NCBI GenBank assembly: GCA_013824615.1
Contig: PNOC01000042.1
Location: 1 to 32,500 of the forward strand
Length of the DNA stretch: 32,500 nt
Direction: 5' to 3'
Source of the DNA: Thermodesulfovibrio sp.
GTDB lineage: Bacteria; Nitrospirota; Thermodesulfovibrionia; Thermodesulfovibrionales; UBA6898
The notes below the pieces were generated by a model. The model made no database searches, was not told the DNA's origin, and saw only the letters and a list, made by a program, of their open reading frames with translations. Position numbers and translations under genes: made by a program. How positions within the stretch are numbered: position 1 is the stretch's first letter; every line of letters starts with the position of its first letter. Positions 32,447 through 32,500 of this stretch are shown here, piece by piece.

Positions 32447-32500
32447 GTGGAGAGCACGGCAGCGCCGTGAGCGAAAACGCTGTCCACTGGACGAAGGAGG
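32447..32500 (+). promoter_or_regulatory. Structured leader with Shine-Dalgarno at the window end (possibly of tuf)
   Basis: Outer stem GTGGA (32447-32451) with TCCAC (32483-32487) encloses two hairpins: CACGGC-AGC-GCCGTG (32455-32469) and AGCG-AAAA-CGCT (32470-32481). This forms a possible three-way junction. AAGGAGG at 32494-32500 is a consensus ribosome site ending exactly at the window edge, so the gene it serves is not visible. Identity as the tuf leader is a guess from the Thr-Tyr-Gly-Thr tRNA order. Confidence 0.4.

Overview
The window looks like a chromosomal segment of a Gram-negative bacterium. Outer-membrane-directed functions point that way: a LapA/LapB-type protein, a tripartite ABC exporter with a HlyD-type adaptor, and a periplasmic Slt. 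The gene mix (a eukaryotic-type NADP isocitrate dehydrogenase, a proA-nadD-rsfS-rlmH string, fused MsrAB) and the AGG/AGA-rich codon use fit a Nitrospirota or deltaproteobacterial lineage. That placement is inference; no rRNA or marker gene here settles it.

Layout. Bases 1-80 hold a 28-bp imperfect inverted repeat. A DUF71/Dph6-type ATP pyrophosphatase gene follows (170-838), then one giant secreted-protein gene (1057-7038, 1993 aa). The giant protein has a signal peptide, an internal IPTL/exosortase-like double membrane segment, Ig/cadherin-like domains, a seven-repeat FG-GAP propeller, two PASTA domains and an unrecognised C-terminal module with six Cys. An MgtC-type membrane protein (7098-7769) converges on a minus-strand set: CbiQ, a CbiO fused to a 66-aa helical domain, and a Nudix hydrolase. 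Next on the minus strand are a membrane-anchored MsrA-MsrB fusion and an ABC export operon (ATPase, FtsX-type permease, HlyD-type adaptor). The operon's promoter holds a perfect 16-bp palindrome between -35 and -10.

A SpoU rRNA methyltransferase (16021-16821) faces a long minus-strand operon running 24012 to 16833: proA, nadD, rsfS, rlmH, a LapA-LapB fusion, a NIF3 protein, a 40-residue-unit TPR protein built by duplication of a six-repeat block, and a small tautomerase. It combines proline and NAD biosynthesis, ribosome maturation or silencing, and envelope control. Slt is on the same strand further upstream. Divergently, comM and icd are on the plus strand. A yefM-yoeB toxin-antitoxin pair with a canonical double-TGTACA operator follows a 13-bp tandem array. 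An HD-domain phosphohydrolase gene converges on it. A second SpoU methyltransferase (RlmB type) carries a 140-residue Arg/Ser/Gly/Asp-rich N-terminal tail. The window ends with tRNA-Thr(TGT), tRNA-Tyr(GTA), tRNA-Gly(TCC) and tRNA-Thr(GGT), the order that commonly precedes tuf. A structured leader and a strong Shine-Dalgarno sequence sit at the very end.

Most of the window is ordinary housekeeping. The points most worth a second look are the giant protein's mid-protein sorting signal and nested propeller, the frameshift-like CbiO fusion with a preserved internal ribosome site, the 720-bp internal TPR duplication, the promoter-spacer palindrome of the exporter, and the three-way-junction leader at the right edge. 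I did not find a convincing undescribed multi-gene defence or mobile system.
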